Of a DNA stretch of 64,000 bases, positions 1 to 18,106 are shown in pieces. Made by a program: the position numbers and the translations under genes. How positions within the stretch are numbered: the first letter of the stretch is position 1; each line of letters opens with the position of its first letter. Origin of the DNA: Bacteroidia bacterium (GTDB lineage Bacteria; Bacteroidota; Ignavibacteria; SZUA-365); the NCBI GenBank assembly GCA_027493955.1, contig JAOSJT010000001.1, positions 2,529,131 through 2,593,130 on the forward strand. Reading direction: 5' to 3'. The notes under the pieces were generated by a model. That model did not search any database. It saw only the letters and a program-made list of their open reading frames with translations, and had not been told where the DNA came from.

Positions 1-109
1 GCTGCGAGCTGGCATGCTGAAAGTGCAATGTGACCATCTGATCGAGTTCCTGCGCAATGCGCTCCTCGATTTCAGCATTCGTGAGATTCCGGACTTCTGA
101 TGCTTTCAT
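1..109 (-). CDS. rpmC: 50S ribosomal protein L29, partial (C-terminus off window)
   Basis: Only the first 36 residues lie inside the window; the gene continues past base 1. Translation from the ATG at 109 starts MKASEVRNLTNAEIEERI, the usual L29 opening, and continues into a helical Glu/Gln-rich stretch. L29 is a small two-helix protein at the peptide-exit side of the 50S subunit. It sits 18 bases after rplP, the normal S10-operon order, so identity is secure from sequence plus context. Confidence 0.9.
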   Translation of the reverse strand, partial: MKASEVRNLTNAEIEERIAQELDQMVTLHFQHASSQ

Positions 110-127
110 TATCTGCTGCTCCAGCGC

Positions 128-550
128 TTATTCGCCCGAAAAATCGGGGCGGGTAACGATTTTGACCTTCAGGGGAAGTTTGTAGGCCGCAAGTTTGAGG
201 GCCTCGTGTGCAAGTTCCGACGCGACACCGCCCACTTCGAACATGATACGGCCGGGCTTGATGACAGACACCCAGAACTCCGGTGCTCCCTTGCCTTTAC
301 CCATACGGGTTTCGAGCGGCTTTTTGGAAACGGGCTTGTCGGGGAAAATGCGAATCCAGACTTTTCCGTCGCGCTTCATACGGCGCGTGATTGCAATACG
401 CGCGGCTTCGATCTGGCGCGAGGTAATCCAACCCGGCTCCAGGGCCTTGAGGCCGAAGTCGCCGAAGCTCACGCTCGAACCTCTGTACGCCTTGCCGGTC
501 ATGCGGCCGCGCTGCTGTTTTCTGAACTTGACTCGTTTGGGCATTAACAT
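128..550 (-). CDS. rplP: 50S ribosomal protein L16
   Basis: 140 aa, the usual length for L16, which binds 23S rRNA near the A-site tRNA elbow. Recognisable family stretches are [11 protein letters not shown] near the N-terminus, [17 protein letters not shown] around residues 40-56 and [18 protein letters not shown] around residues 84-101. The start could be the ATG at 550 or the one two codons in at 544 (MPKRVKFRK); both are common for this family. It lies between rpsC and rpmC in the S10 operon. Confidence 0.97.
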   Translation of the reverse strand: MLMPKRVKFRKQQRGRMTGKAYRGSSVSFGDFGLKALEPGWITSRQIEAARIAITRRMKRDGKVWIRIFPDKPVSKKPLETRMGKGKGAPEFWVSVIKPGRIMFEVGGVASELAHEALKLAAYKLPLKVKIVTRPDFSGE

Positions 551-590
551 GGTCTATATCCTTCGCTTGCTGTTCTGGTATCGTCCGCCG

Positions 591-1247
591 TTACACCCGG
601 CCCGACTGCATGGCGGATTTTTTACCGATCACTTCACCCTTGCAAATCCACACCTTGACACCGATGGAGCCATAGATGGTTTTCGCGGTCGCTCGGGCAA
701 ACTCGATGTTGGACCGGAGGGTATGCAGAGGGATGCGTCCGTCTTTGTACTGTTCGGTGCGGGACATTTCCGCGCCGCCGAGACGACCCGCACACATGAC
801 ACGGACGCCATCGGCACCCATACGCATGGCCGAGGTGATGGCGGACTTCATGGCGCGACGGAACGAGACACGGCCTTCGAGCTGGCTGGCGATATTCTCG
901 GCCACGAGATAGGCGTCGAGTTCCGGACGTTTAATTTCCGAAATCAGGATTTTCACATCCTTGTTCGTCACTTTCTTGAGCTCTTCTTCCAGCTGCGCGA
1001 TTTCCTTGCCGCTCTTTCCGATCACGACACCGGGACGTGAGGTATGAATGGCGAGAACGACGCGCTTCGGTGTGCGCTCGATGACGATACGCGCGATGCC
1101 AGCTTTTTTCAGACGGTTCCGGACGTAATTGCGGATCATCAGATCCTCGTCCAGCTTCGTCGCGAAATTCCTCTCATCGTACCAATTGGCATCCCACTCT
1201 CTGACGATGCCCAGGCGAATTCCAACGGGATGTGTCTTCTGACCCAA
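591..1247 (-). CDS. rpsC: 30S ribosomal protein S3
   Basis: 218 aa, full length. The N-terminus [14 protein letters not shown] is the S3 signature, and the KH RNA-binding domain shows its GxxG loop in [10 protein letters not shown] near residues 75-84. S3 helps form the mRNA entry channel of the 30S subunit. The start codon is TTG at 1247, supported by AGGAG seven bases upstream; no in-frame ATG would give a normal N-terminus. It is one of several non-ATG starts among the highly expressed genes here. Confidence 0.97.
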   Translation of the reverse strand: MGQKTHPVGIRLGIVREWDANWYDERNFATKLDEDLMIRNYVRNRLKKAGIARIVIERTPKRVVLAIHTSRPGVVIGKSGKEIAQLEEELKKVTNKDVKILISEIKRPELDAYLVAENIASQLEGRVSFRRAMKSAITSAMRMGADGVRVMCAGRLGGAEMSRTEQYKDGRIPLHTLRSNIEFARATAKTIYGSIGVKVWICKGEVIGKKSAMQSGRV

Positions 1248-1265
1248 GATAGTGCTCCTGCTTGC

Positions 1266-1616
1266 CTAGTCTTTTTCGGTTACTACGATTGTAAGATGAT
1301 TCGACCGCTTGCGAACGCGGAACGCCCGGCCCATCGGTGCGGGCAGAATGCGCTTCGCCATGGGACCGCCATCAACGGTGATGGTCTTGACGAAGACGTT
1401 TTCGGGATTGATTCTTCCGCCATCCTTGGCGTTGATGAGATTCGCCACGGCCGAACGGAGTGTCAGCTCACACACTTTCGATGCGTGCTTGGGCGAGTAA
1501 TGCAGAATGTCCAGTGCCTGTTCGACGGATTTCCCGCGGATCAGGTCGGCCAGCAGCCGCATTTTGCGGGGCGACCCCTGGATGTATCGTTTGATAGCGC
1601 GTGCTTCGAGACTCAT
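1266..1616 (-). CDS. rplV: 50S ribosomal protein L22
   Basis: 116 aa. Typical L22 features are the N-terminal MSLEARAIKRYIQGSPRK (helix plus PRKMR loop) and the C-terminal beta-hairpin region around residues 80-105 (GPMAKRILPAPMGRAFRVRK) that lines the peptide exit tunnel. The ATG at 1616 lies 21 bases after the rpsS stop, in the standard S10-operon order rpsS-rplV-rpsC. Confidence 0.97.
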   Translation of the reverse strand: MSLEARAIKRYIQGSPRKMRLLADLIRGKSVEQALDILHYSPKHASKVCELTLRSAVANLINAKDGGRINPENVFVKTITVDGGPMAKRILPAPMGRAFRVRKRSNHLTIVVTEKD

Positions 1617-1637
1617 GGTGTACCTTGACGAATTCGT

Positions 1638-1919
1638 TTATCGGGACGATCTTTCGGCCTTGCCGCCGGGATGGCTCCGGAAAATCCGCGTCGGGGAGAA
1701 CTCGCCAAGTTTGTGGCCGATCATGTTCTCCTGCACGTACACCGGAATGAACTTGTTACCGTTGTGCACCGCGAAGGTGTGTCCAATGAAATCCGGCGGA
1801 ATCGTACTGCGCCGCGCCCACGTTTTGACCACACGCTTCTGGTTCGTCCTGTTCAGTTCCTCGACCTTCCGGGCAAGCTTCTGATCGATGAAGGGTCCTT
1901 TTTTCAGTGAACGTGCCAT
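1638..1919 (-). CDS. rpsS: 30S ribosomal protein S19
   Basis: 93 aa. Contains the family blocks [15 protein letters not shown] at the N-terminus and [18 protein letters not shown] plus [11 protein letters not shown] in the second half, which contact 16S rRNA in the 30S head. Its ATG shares one base with the TAA stop of rplB (TAATG), indicating translational coupling between the two genes. Confidence 0.97.
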   Translation of the reverse strand: MARSLKKGPFIDQKLARKVEELNRTNQKRVVKTWARRSTIPPDFIGHTFAVHNGNKFIPVYVQENMIGHKLGEFSPTRIFRSHPGGKAERSSR

Positions 1920-2755
1920 TACTTCTTCCGCGACTTGATGATGTACTTATTGGACAAATTCTTCTTCTTGCGCGTCTTCAGACCTTTTGCATACTTGCCC
2001 CACGGGGAGACGGGATGCTGACGGCCACCACCCGATTTCGACTTCCCTTCGCCGCCACCATTGGGATGGTCGACGGGGTTCATGCACATACCGCGCACAT
2101 GCGGACGTTTACCGCGCCAGCGGCTGCGACCGGCCTTGCCCCAGCTGATATTCTCATGCGTGCTGTTGCTGACCTTGCCGATGGTGGCGGAGCAGTTGTT
2201 CGGGACCATGCGGACTTCGCCGGAGGGGAGCTTGATCTGTACATGCGGACCATCTTTCGCGACGAGTTGTGCGGCATTGCCGGCGCTGCGCGCGAGCTGG
2301 CCACCCTTGCCGGGGCGCATTTCGATGTTATGCACGAAGGAACCGAGCGGGATATTCTGCAGCGGCATCGTGTTGCCGTCACGGATTTCCGCCTCTGGCC
2401 CATTCATCAGTGTTTCGCCCACTTTGAGGCCATCCGGCGCGAGGATATACCGCTTTTCGCCATCGGCGTACACAAGCAATGCGATGCGTGCGGAACGGTT
2501 GGGATCGTATTCGATGGTGGCGACACGTGCCGGGATACCCAGTTTGTTGCGCTTGAAATCAATGATCCTGTACTTGCGCTTGTGACCGCCGCCGCGGTGC
2601 CGCGATGTAATCCGGCCCTTGTTGTTCCGTCCGCCCGATTTGGACAGCGGTGCAAGCAGGGATTTCTCCGGCGTCGTGCACGTTACTTCTTCGAATGTCG
2701 ATATCGAATAGTACCGTGTCGCAGGCGTCATCGGACGAAGTTTTCTAACAGCCAC
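1919..2755 (-). CDS. rplB: 50S ribosomal protein L2
   Basis: 278 aa, the usual length. L2 helps subunit association and shapes the peptidyl-transferase centre. The conserved region [15 protein letters not shown] near residues 225-239 includes the invariant histidine, and [13 protein letters not shown] is seen around residues 157-169. The start is GTG at 2755 ([14 protein letters not shown]). Its stop overlaps the rpsS ATG by one base. Confidence 0.97.
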   Translation of the reverse strand: MAVRKLRPMTPATRYYSISTFEEVTCTTPEKSLLAPLSKSGGRNNKGRITSRHRGGGHKRKYRIIDFKRNKLGIPARVATIEYDPNRSARIALLVYADGEKRYILAPDGLKVGETLMNGPEAEIRDGNTMPLQNIPLGSFVHNIEMRPGKGGQLARSAGNAAQLVAKDGPHVQIKLPSGEVRMVPNNCSATIGKVSNSTHENISWGKAGRSRWRGKRPHVRGMCMNPVDHPNGGGEGKSKSGGGRQHPVSPWGKYAKGLKTRKKKNLSNKYIIKSRKK

Positions 2756-2788
2756 TGCTCGATTCCTTCTGTAAAATTCGTTTCTCGT

Positions 2789-3076
2789 TTATGCTTCCAG
2801 TAATTCGATCGTTTGACCCTGTTTGAGGGTGACGATCGCCTTTTTCCAGTTAGGGCGATTGCCCGGGATGCGGCCTCGACGGGTAAATTGCGCCTTGCGC
2901 TTCCCTTTATAGCGGATGGTCCGTATGCTTTCGATATCCACGGAAAACCGCTTCTCGATGGCCTTTGCAATCTCGATCTTGTTCGCGTTGATGTCCACCT
3001 CGAAAGCGTACTGATGCTTCTCTCCGAGCATGGTCATCTTTTCCGTAAGGATCGGGCGCTTGATAATGCTGTTCAT
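2789..3076 (-). CDS. rplW: 50S ribosomal protein L23
   Basis: 95 aa, standard length. The RPILTEKMTML motif at residues 7-17 is the family signature, followed by the basic KRKAQFTRRGRIPGNRPNWKK region that inserts into 23S rRNA. L23 sits at the tunnel exit and is the docking point for trigger factor and SRP in bacteria. Lies between rplD and rplB with short gaps. Confidence 0.96.
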   Translation of the reverse strand: MNSIIKRPILTEKMTMLGEKHQYAFEVDINANKIEIAKAIEKRFSVDIESIRTIRYKGKRKAQFTRRGRIPGNRPNWKKAIVTLKQGQTIELLEA

Positions 3077-3091
3077 ATCCTGTCCACCGAA

Positions 3092-3721
3092 TTAGATTTT
3101 CGTGAAGGTCTGTTCGATCACCGGCAGAGCGCTTTTCTGAATCAGAAGCATCTGATTGTTCAGCACGTCGTATGTCGACGCTTGTGCAGCTTCACGGATC
3201 TCGAGTGTCGGAATATTGCGCCCTGCGAGCCAAAGGTTTTTGTCATACGCCGGGACGAGGAGCAAGGTCTTGGTATTTTCCAGCGACAAGGCCTTCAGAA
3301 TCGCCGCCACTTCCCTCGTGCGGGGTTCGTTGACCGTAAAATCGTCAACGATCATGATTTGCTGATCGGCCGCTTTCATGGAGTAGGCGGACTTACGGGC
3401 GAGCTGACGCATTTTGGTTGGGAAGCTTTTGCGGTAGTTCCGCGGGCGCGGGCCAAACACCGTACCGCCACCGACCCACAGCGGAGAGCGGGACGAACCG
3501 GAACGCGCGGTGCCGCGGCCTTTCTGGCGCCAGGGTTTCTTTCCGCCACCGCGGACTTCCGAACGCTCTTTGGCTTTCGAGGTACCCTGACGACGATTCC
3601 CGAGATGGATGCGTACGGCCTGGTACACGAGATGCGCGTTGGGCTCGACGCTGAACACGTTCTCGTTCAAGGCGATCTGATCAGCCTTCTGACCTGTTGT
3701 TGTGTATGCTTGGACGTTCAT
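3092..3721 (-). CDS. rplD: 50S ribosomal protein L4
   Basis: 209 aa. The extended tunnel-lining loop is clear around residues 60-90 (GGGKKPWRQKGRGTARSGSS). The globular part ends with the NIPTLEIREAAQASTYDVL block typical of L4. In some bacteria L4 autoregulates the S10 operon; no leader element for that can be identified here. Starts at ATG 3721, 9 bases after the rplC stop. Confidence 0.97.
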   Translation of the reverse strand: MNVQAYTTTGQKADQIALNENVFSVEPNAHLVYQAVRIHLGNRRQGTSKAKERSEVRGGGKKPWRQKGRGTARSGSSRSPLWVGGGTVFGPRPRNYRKSFPTKMRQLARKSAYSMKAADQQIMIVDDFTVNEPRTREVAAILKALSLENTKTLLLVPAYDKNLWLAGRNIPTLEIREAAQASTYDVLNNQMLLIQKSALPVIEQTFTKI

Positions 3722-3730
3722 GGTTCAGGG

Positions 3731-4360
3731 TTACTTGGCTTGTTTGTGAATCTCGAGGAAGCTCTGCTTCGCTCCCGGAACCGCACCCTTCACGATGATG
3801 AGGTTTGATTCGGGGATGACGCGTACGACGGTGAGGTTTTTGTAGGAGACGCGGGCATTACCCATGCGTCCGGCCATACGCATCCCGCGAAACACGCGTG
3901 ACGGATAGGAGCTCGAACCGATCGAACCTGGTGCGCGGAGGCGGTTGTGCTGGCCGTGCGTGGCGGTACCGACACCACCAAACCCATGACGGCGCATGAC
4001 GCCCTGAAAACCTTTGCCCTTGGTCGTTCCGGACACAGTCACCTTTTCACCGGCTTCAAACATGTCGACGGTCACCGTATCACCGGATTTCATCGCGGAA
4101 ACGTCAAAGCCCTTGAATTCCCGGATTTTGCGCAACGGGCGGGTATTGAATTTCTTGAACTGGCCCATGTCGGGCTTGTTCGTGCTCTTCGGGCGCTTCT
4201 CACCGAAACCGAGCTGTACGGCTTCGTAGCCGTCCTGCTCTTTCGTCCGAAGCTGCAGTACGGTGCAGGGACCGGCTTCGATGACGGTGCATGGAATGTG
4301 CTTGCCATTCTCATCGAAGATGCTCGTCATTCCGAGCTTTTTTCCAAGTATTCCGGGCAT
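3731..4360 (-). CDS. rplC: 50S ribosomal protein L3
   Basis: 209 aa. Starts [15 protein letters not shown], and carries the long central loop motif [15 protein letters not shown] followed by [16 protein letters not shown] around residues 115-152, which reaches the peptidyl-transferase centre. Second gene of the S10 operon, 24 bases after rpsJ. Confidence 0.97.
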   Translation of the reverse strand: MPGILGKKLGMTSIFDENGKHIPCTVIEAGPCTVLQLRTKEQDGYEAVQLGFGEKRPKSTNKPDMGQFKKFNTRPLRKIREFKGFDVSAMKSGDTVTVDMFEAGEKVTVSGTTKGKGFQGVMRRHGFGGVGTATHGQHNRLRAPGSIGSSSYPSRVFRGMRMAGRMGNARVSYKNLTVVRVIPESNLIIVKGAVPGAKQSFLEIHKQAK

Positions 4361-4384
4361 AATTTCTAACCAGCTAATAGGTCG

Positions 4385-4693
4385 TTACACTTTGATTTCA
4401 ACGTCGACACCAGCGGGCAGCTCCAGCTTCATCAGCGAGTCGACGGTACGCTGCGTGGAATTGAAGATGTCGATGAGTCGTTTGTGCGAACGGGTTTCAA
4501 ATTGCTCGCGGGACTTCTTGTCAACATGCGGCGAGCGCAACACCGTGTACACCGAGCGCTTGGTGGGAAGCGGGATCGGGCCCGATACCACTGCGCCGGT
4601 AGACTTCACTGTCTTGATGATTTTCTCCGCCGACTTGTCGATCAGATTGTGATCGTAGGATTTCAGTTTGATACGGATCTTTTGCTGCGCCAC
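4385..4693 (-). CDS. rpsJ: 30S ribosomal protein S10 (NusE)
   Basis: 102 aa from the GTG at 4693, giving [16 protein letters not shown], almost the textbook S10 N-terminus and length. Another GTG two codons upstream (4699) is possible but sits only three bases from the AAGG ribosome binding site, while 4693 has normal spacing. The [20 protein letters not shown] block around residues 38-57 is diagnostic. S10 also acts as NusE in antitermination. First gene of the S10 cluster, immediately downstream of an intrinsic terminator after tuf. Confidence 0.95.
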   Translation of the reverse strand: MAQQKIRIKLKSYDHNLIDKSAEKIIKTVKSTGAVVSGPIPLPTKRSVYTVLRSPHVDKKSREQFETRSHKRLIDIFNSTQRTVDSLMKLELPAGVDVEIKV

Positions 4694-4720
4694 TGTCACT
4701 AACCTTCTTCTTGGAGAGAG

Positions 4721-4752
4721 AAAAAACAGTGGGTGGCGTTTCCACCCACTGT
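4721..4752 (-). terminator. Intrinsic terminator after tuf
   Basis: A perfect 11-bp inverted repeat (ACAGTGGGTGG / CCACCCACTGT, arms 4726-4736 and 4742-4752) with a 5-base loop. In the minus direction it is followed by six T residues (A at 4721-4726 on the plus strand). It lies 17 bases after the tuf stop and only about 27 bases before the rpsJ start, leaving little room for a separate S10 promoter, so partial read-through (attenuation) is likely. Confidence 0.85.
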
Positions 4753-4768
4753 CCTTATCACATTCTGA

Positions 4769-5980
4769 TTACTCGATAATCTTGGTTACGATACCCGCGC
4801 CTACGGTGCGGCCGCCTTCGCGGACGGCGAAACGGAGACCTTCTTCCATCGCGATTTCGGAAATCAGCTCGATGGTCATACCGTCCACGTTGTCACCGGG
4901 CATAACCATTTCCGTGCCGGCGGGCAGGACGGTGATACCGGTCACGTCCGTCGTGCGGAAATAGAACTGCGGGCGGTAGTTGTTGAAGAACGGAGTGTGA
5001 CGTCCACCTTCCTCTTTCTTCAGCACGTACACCTGCGCGTTGAACTTCTTGTGCGGGGTGATGCTACCGACTTTCGCGAGAACCATGCCGCGCTCGAGTT
5101 CGGTTTTGTCGACACCGCGGAGAAGCAGACCGACGTTGTCACCGGCCATACCTTCGTCCAATTCCTTGCGGAACATTTCCACACCCGTCACGATCGTCTT
5201 CTTGTGGGCGCCGAGACCGACGATTTCCACTTCGTCCTGCACATGGACCTTACCGCGCTCGATACGTCCCGTGCCCACGGTTCCGCGACCGGTGATGGAG
5301 AACACGTCTTCGATCGACATCAGGAAGGGCTTGTCGGTTTCGCGCTCGGGAATGGGAATGTAGGCATCGCACGCATCCATGAGTTCCCAGATGCAGTTCA
5401 GACGGTTGTCATCGACGGGAATGTCGCTGTCGGTACCGGCTTCGAGTGCATGCAGAGCGCTGCCGCGAATGATGGGAATTTCGTCGCCGGGGAATTCATA
5501 AGAACTGAGGAGCTCGCGAAGTTCGAGTTCGACCAGTTCCAGAAGTTCGGCGTCGTCAACCATGTCCACCTTGTTCATGAACACGACGATACGGGGCACA
5601 CCCACCTGACGGGCAAGCAGAATGTGCTCGCGTGTCTGCGGCATGGGGCCGTCGGAGGCTGCAACCACGAGAATGGCACCGTCCATCTGTGCGGCACCGG
5701 TGATCATGTTCTTGACATAGTCAGCGTGGCCCGGGCAGTCGACGTGAGCGTAATGCCGGTTGGCCGTCTGATACTCGACGTGAGCGGTAGCGATGGTGAT
5801 ACCACGCTCGCGCTCTTCCGGTGCGTTGTCGATGGAATCGAAGGTACGCACTGCGGAAAGACCCTTTTTCGCGAGCGCCATGGTGATGGCTGCGGTCAAC
5901 GTGGTTTTACCATGGTCGACGTGACCGATGGTGCCGATGTTGACGTGGGGTTTGGAACGATCGAATTTTTCTTTGGCCAT
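4769..5980 (-). CDS. tuf: Elongation factor Tu
   Basis: 403 aa, complete. GTPase motifs are G1 GHVDHGKT (residues 19-26), [12 protein letters not shown] around residues 81-88, and NKVD near 136-139. Domains II and III follow ([34 protein letters not shown]). EF-Tu delivers aminoacyl-tRNA to the ribosome. The single tuf copy in this window sits at the end of the str operon after fusA; the second position found in enterobacteria (between tRNA-Thr and tRNA-Trp) is occupied here by rpmG. Confidence 0.99.
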   Translation of the reverse strand: MAKEKFDRSKPHVNIGTIGHVDHGKTTLTAAITMALAKKGLSAVRTFDSIDNAPEERERGITIATAHVEYQTANRHYAHVDCPGHADYVKNMITGAAQMDGAILVVAASDGPMPQTREHILLARQVGVPRIVVFMNKVDMVDDAELLELVELELRELLSSYEFPGDEIPIIRGSALHALEAGTDSDIPVDDNRLNCIWELMDACDAYIPIPERETDKPFLMSIEDVFSITGRGTVGTGRIERGKVHVQDEVEIVGLGAHKKTIVTGVEMFRKELDEGMAGDNVGLLLRGVDKTELERGMVLAKVGSITPHKKFNAQVYVLKKEEGGRHTPFFNNYRPQFYFRTTDVTGITVLPAGTEMVMPGDNVDGMTIELISEIAMEEGLRFAVREGGRTVGAGIVTKIIE

Positions 5981-6040
5981 GGTACTGTAGCTCCTGTGAC
6001 TTGTATGAATGTGAACGTTTTTCTGTGATGTCGTGAACCG

Positions 6041-8125
6041 TTATTTGCCCTTGATCTTCTCGATGATTTTGTCACCGATACTGGACGGCACTTCTTCGTA
6101 ATGACTGAAGTGCATGGTATAAATGGCGCGTCCCTGGGAGAGGGAGCGCAGCGTCGTCGCGTACCCGAACATCTCCGCGAGCGGGACTGTCACCTTCACG
6201 ACCTGTGCGTCACTGCGCGAGCCCATACCTTCGATACGTCCGCGGCGCGAGTTCAGATCGCCCACAATACTACCCATGTACTCTTCCGGTGTGACGACTT
6301 CCACCGAAAACACTGGTTCCAGCAGAACCGGATTCGCCTTGCGCGCAGCTTCCTTGAAAGCCATGGAACCCGCGATCTTGAACGCCATTTCGGACGAATC
6401 CACGTCGTGATAGGATCCGTCATAGAGGCGTACCTTCACATCCTCGATGGGATACCCGGCAAGCAAACCGTTGCGCATCGCTTCCTTGATGCCTTCCGAC
6501 ACGGCGGGAATGTACTCGCGCGGGATGACACCGCCGACGATCGCATCCTCGAATTCGTAACCCTTGCCTTTTTCGTTCGGCATGAGTTCGATATACACAT
6601 GTCCGAACTGGCCACGACCGCCCGATTGCCGCACGAACTTGCCTTCGGCTTTCGCGGCGGTGCGAATGGTTTCCTTGTAGGCCACCTGCGGTTTTCCGAC
6701 GTTGGCCTCGACACCGAATTCACGCTTCATGCGGTCGATCAGGATCTCCAGATGCAACTCGCCCATACCGCTGATGATGGTTTGTCCGGTTTCCTCGTCC
6801 GTACGGATACGGAAGGTCGGATCCTCATCGGCCAGCTTCTGAATCGCTTCGCTGAGATGCTCCTGATCGGATTTGGTCCTGGGCTCGATGGCAACGTCGA
6901 TAACGGGCTCGGGGAATTCCATCTTCTCGAGAACCACAACGTCGCTGTCGCTGCACAGCGTGTCACCGGTCTTGGTGAATTTCAAACCGATAGCGGCGCA
7001 AATGTCGCCGGTGTACGCCGTTTCCACGTCCTCGCGGTGATTGGCGTGCATGCGGAGAATGCGACCGATGCGCTCCTTCTTGCCGCTGACGGAATTGAAC
7101 ACATACGAACCGGCGTTGACGGTGCCGGAATACACACGGAAGAAAATCAATTTGCCGACGTAGGGATCGGTCGCGACCTTGAAGGCCAACGCGGAGAACT
7201 TTTCATCATCGCTCGGCTGGCGCTCGACCTTGTCGTTCAGGTTCACATGATGACCGATGGTGGCACCGACATCGAGAGGCGACGGGAGGAAGTCCACGAT
7301 ACCGTCGAGCAGCTTCTGCACGCCCTTGTTCTTGAACGAGGAGCCGCAGAGCACCGGGATGATGCGCATTTCGAGCGTCGCTTTGCGCAGCACGGCCTGC
7401 ACTTCGACGGGGCTGATGTCTTCTCCGTCGAGGTATTTCACCAGGAGCGAATCATCCACGTCGGCAACCGCTTCGAGCATTTTCGTGCGGTAGTCGTGGG
7501 TGATGTCCTTGAGATCCGCGGGAATATCGATTTCCTCCCAGGTTCCGCCGAAGGTGTCTTCGTGGTAAATGCGCGCCTGCATGGTGATCAGGTCGATGAG
7601 GCCGACAAAGGTCTCACCCTGGCCGATAGGCAGTGCGATGGGAATGGCGTTCGCGCCGAGGCGCGTCCGCATCATATCCACGGCATTGTAGAAGTCCGCG
7701 CCCACGCGGTCCATCTTGTTGACGAAGGCGATGCGGGGAACGCGGTACTTGTCGGCCTGACGCCAGACGGTTTCCGACTGCGGTTCGACGCCGCCCACTG
7801 CACAGAACAGTGCAACGGCGCCGTCGAGCACGCGGAGAGCGCGTTCGACCTCCACGGTAAAGTCCACATGTCCCGGCGTATCGATTATGTTGATGCGATT
7901 GTTGCGCCAGAAGCACGTCGTCGCGGCACTGGTAATAGTGATGCCGCGCTCTTTCTCCTGTTCCATCCAATCCATTGTGGCGGCGCCGTCATGCACTTCG
8001 CCCATGCGGTGCAGCACGCCTGTGTAGAACAGGATACGTTCCGTGGTCGTGGTCTTACCGGCATCGATGTGGGCCATGATGCCGATATTCCGCGTCTTGT
8101 CTAATGTAAATTCCCGCTTTGCCAT
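6041..8125 (-). CDS. fusA: Elongation factor G
   Basis: 694 aa from the ATG at 8125 ([15 protein letters not shown]), the normal EF-G start and length. An upstream in-frame extension to 8239 overlaps rpsG and is not credible. GTPase motifs are [27 protein letters not shown] and NKMD in domain I, followed by domains II to V, including the domain IV segment [13 protein letters not shown] and the C-terminal [13 protein letters not shown]. It translocates tRNA and mRNA. Lies between rpsG and tuf in the str operon. Confidence 0.98.
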   Translation of the reverse strand: MAKREFTLDKTRNIGIMAHIDAGKTTTTERILFYTGVLHRMGEVHDGAATMDWMEQEKERGITITSAATTCFWRNNRINIIDTPGHVDFTVEVERALRVLDGAVALFCAVGGVEPQSETVWRQADKYRVPRIAFVNKMDRVGADFYNAVDMMRTRLGANAIPIALPIGQGETFVGLIDLITMQARIYHEDTFGGTWEEIDIPADLKDITHDYRTKMLEAVADVDDSLLVKYLDGEDISPVEVQAVLRKATLEMRIIPVLCGSSFKNKGVQKLLDGIVDFLPSPLDVGATIGHHVNLNDKVERQPSDDEKFSALAFKVATDPYVGKLIFFRVYSGTVNAGSYVFNSVSGKKERIGRILRMHANHREDVETAYTGDICAAIGLKFTKTGDTLCSDSDVVVLEKMEFPEPVIDVAIEPRTKSDQEHLSEAIQKLADEDPTFRIRTDEETGQTIISGMGELHLEILIDRMKREFGVEANVGKPQVAYKETIRTAAKAEGKFVRQSGGRGQFGHVYIELMPNEKGKGYEFEDAIVGGVIPREYIPAVSEGIKEAMRNGLLAGYPIEDVKVRLYDGSYHDVDSSEMAFKIAGSMAFKEAARKANPVLLEPVFSVEVVTPEEYMGSIVGDLNSRRGRIEGMGSRSDAQVVKVTVPLAEMFGYATTLRSLSQGRAIYTMHFSHYEEVPSSIGDKIIEKIKGK

Positions 8126-8156
8126 TCTCTTGATTTCTATACTGATCCGGCGTCTC

Positions 8157-8624
8157 TCACCACTTGAAATGGGCGAACGCCTTGTTTGATTCTGCCATGC
8201 GGTGCACTTCGTCTTTCTTCTTGATTGCTCCGCCTTCATTGTTTGCCGCCGCGATCAATTCCGCCGCGAGACGGCGCATCATGCTTTTGTCTCCGCGCGC
8301 GCGCGCCGCTTTGAGCAGCCAGCGGATGGACAGTGCCGTCCGTCTCTCGGGACGCACTTCCATGGGGACCTGATAGGTGGCGCCGCCGACGCGGCGGGCA
8401 CGGACTTCGATGATCGGCTGCGCGTTGAACAGGGCCTTGCGGAACAGCTCGTAGCCGTTCTGGCCTGTACGGCGCTCGATCTCGTCCATCGCTCCGTAGA
8501 GGATGCGGCGTGCGGTGCTCTTCTTTCCATGCAACATGATGGAGTTCACGAAGCGCGAAACGAGCACATCGTTGAACTTCGGATCCGGGCTCATCGGCCG
8601 GTGGTCTGCGCGTCTTTTTCTCAT
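8157..8624 (-). CDS. rpsG: 30S ribosomal protein S7
   Basis: 155 aa, usual length. Starts [19 protein letters not shown] and contains the helical core [17 protein letters not shown] and [13 protein letters not shown] typical of S7, which nucleates assembly of the 30S head. It is 26 bases after rpsL. In enterobacteria S7 autoregulates the str operon at the rpsL-rpsG gap; no such structure is evident in this short gap. Confidence 0.98.
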   Translation of the reverse strand: MRKRRADHRPMSPDPKFNDVLVSRFVNSIMLHGKKSTARRILYGAMDEIERRTGQNGYELFRKALFNAQPIIEVRARRVGGATYQVPMEVRPERRTALSIRWLLKAARARGDKSMMRRLAAELIAAANNEGGAIKKKDEVHRMAESNKAFAHFKW

Positions 8625-8650
8625 ATGCGTCTGATCTGAGCTATTGCTGT

Positions 8651-9025
8651 TTACGATTTCGGCCGCTTGGCGCCATACTTGGAACGACCCTGGCGTCGCG
8701 CCTCCACACCCTGCGTGTCGAGCGTTCCGCGGATGATGTGATAGCGCACACCCGGCAGATCCTTCACGCGTCCGCCACGGATGAGCACAATCGAATGCTC
8801 CTGCAGATTGTGGCCTTCACCGGGGATGTAGGCGGTCACCTCCTGCGTATTGGAGAGGCGGATACGGGCGACTTTCCGCAACGCGGAATTCGGCTTCTTG
8901 GGCGTTGTCGTATACACGCGCGTACACACACCGCGTTTCTGCGGACATGCGTCGAGCGCCGGCGCTTTTTTCTTCGCCTTGACGACGGTTCTGCCTTTGC
9001 GGACAAGCTGGCTGATCGTTGGCAC
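8651..9025 (-). CDS. rpsL: 30S ribosomal protein S12
   Basis: 124 aa. The decoding-site loops are intact: [18 protein letters not shown] and [17 protein letters not shown], with both lysines whose substitution gives streptomycin resistance retained. The start is GTG at 9025 with AAAGGA eight bases upstream. First gene of the str operon, with its own promoter about 75-100 bases upstream. Confidence 0.98.
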   Translation of the reverse strand: MPTISQLVRKGRTVVKAKKKAPALDACPQKRGVCTRVYTTTPKKPNSALRKVARIRLSNTQEVTAYIPGEGHNLQEHSIVLIRGGRVKDLPGVRYHIIRGTLDTQGVEARRQGRSKYGAKRPKS

Positions 9026-9094
9026 GGTATCGGTCCTTTGAGTGAGAGACTAGAATTTCTCCCGTGAGATCAATAGAACTCACAAGAGCTTATA

Positions 9095-9123
9095 AATTTA
9101 GTGAAATTTACTATATCAGTCAA
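9095..9123 (-). promoter_or_regulatory. Sigma-70-type promoter for the str operon
   Basis: Reading the minus strand, TTGACT (9123-9118) is followed by a 17-base spacer and TAAATT (9100-9095). This is a near-consensus -35/-10 pair in an AT-rich island upstream of rpsL. Transcription would start near 9088, leaving a leader of about 60 bases that contains a short GTGAG/CTCAC hairpin. The -35 hexamer is identical to that before the tRNA cluster. Confidence 0.7.
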
Positions 9124-9152
9124 GCACCAATCTTCTACCTTGCGCAGTTTTT

Positions 9153-9183
9153 CTTCCCGCGCGGTAAAACACCGCGCGGGAAG
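9153..9183 (-). terminator. Strong hairpin after rpoC
   Basis: Perfect 13-bp inverted repeat (CTTCCCGCGCGGT / ACCGCGCGGGAAG) with a 5-base loop, beginning 15 bases after the rpoC stop and just upstream of the rpsL promoter. In the minus direction it is followed by A residues rather than a T tract. It may therefore be a mRNA-stabilising or Rho-linked 3' end rather than a canonical intrinsic terminator. Confidence 0.55.
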
Positions 9184-9198
9184 CATCTGCGCGGGCAT

Positions 9199-13572
<4,374 letters not shown>

Positions 13573-13635
13573 CTTCTATCTCCAGTCATTTCATAATCGA
13601 TAGTCGGGAAGAACCGGTTGTTGCGTCGTGCGCCG

Positions 13636-17466
<3,831 letters not shown>

Positions 17467-17557
17467 TTCCTTGCTCCTTACATGGTGCGTTCGTGTCGGA
17501 AATCCGGGTTGGCCGATCCCTGAATCGTGTCAGGAGATCGCATTGGGAGAGGGCGAC

Positions 17558-17605
17558 AAAACGACAAGTGCGGGTCGAAGAACTCCGACCCGCGTCTTGT
17601 CGTTT
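17558..17605 (-). terminator. Attenuator-like hairpin between rplL and rpoB
   Basis: Two stacked stems: an outer 10-bp arm (AAACGACAAG / CTTGTCGTTT, 17559-17568 and 17596-17605) and an inner 8-bp arm (GCGGGTCG / CGACCCGC). They are separated by a small bulge, with an 8-base loop. In the minus direction the stem ends in TTTT. The position matches the rplL-rpoB attenuator known in enterobacteria, which lowers polymerase synthesis relative to L12. Function here is inferred. Confidence 0.7.
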
Positions 17606-17674
17606 CCAATCTGTGCAACACTGGTGTTCAGATGAAGCTACCGAGGTTGATTCGCTGCACGCCTCGAGTCATCC

Positions 17675-18055
17675 TTACTTCAGTGTGACGGTGGCGCCGG
17701 CCTCTTCGAGTTCCTTCTTCAGTTTCTCGGCTTCTTCCTTCGGGGCGGCTTCCTTCACAATGCTGGGGGCGCCGTCGACGAGGTCTTTGGCTTCCTTCAG
17801 ACCGAGGTTGGTCGCAGCGCGCACAACCTTGATCACGTTGATCTTGTTGCTGCCGACCGTGGTCAGCTCGACGTTGAATTCGGTCTTCTCTTCCACTTCC
17901 GCGGCGGGGGCGGCACCGGCCATCATGCCGGGGGCCATCATCATGGGTGCGGCAGCGGTGACACCGAACTTGTCTTCCAGCGCTTTCTTCAGCTCCGAAG
18001 CTTCGAGCAGCGTCAGTTTCTCGATTTTCTCAACGATTTCATCAATCACGGACAT
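17675..18055 (-). CDS. rplL: 50S ribosomal protein L7/L12
   Basis: 126 aa. The N-terminal dimerisation helices ([22 protein letters not shown]) are followed by an Ala/Pro/Met-rich hinge around residues 37-55. The C-terminal domain contains the factor-binding face ([21 protein letters not shown]). L12 dimers form the ribosomal stalk by binding L10, encoded just upstream. Starts ATG 18055. Confidence 0.98.
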   Translation of the reverse strand: MSVIDEIVEKIEKLTLLEASELKKALEDKFGVTAAAPMMMAPGMMAGAAPAAEVEEKTEFNVELTTVGSNKINVIKVVRAATNLGLKEAKDLVDGAPSIVKEAAPKEEAEKLKKELEEAGATVTLK

Positions 18056-18106
18056 TGTATAACTCCTATGGAGAGAATGTTTGTACAGTCGTTATCTGAG
18101 GAGGAA

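Noticed and set aside
6041-8239. 732-residue version of EF-G
   Set aside because: The first 38 residues overlap rpsG out of frame; [15 protein letters not shown] at 8125 is the family start.
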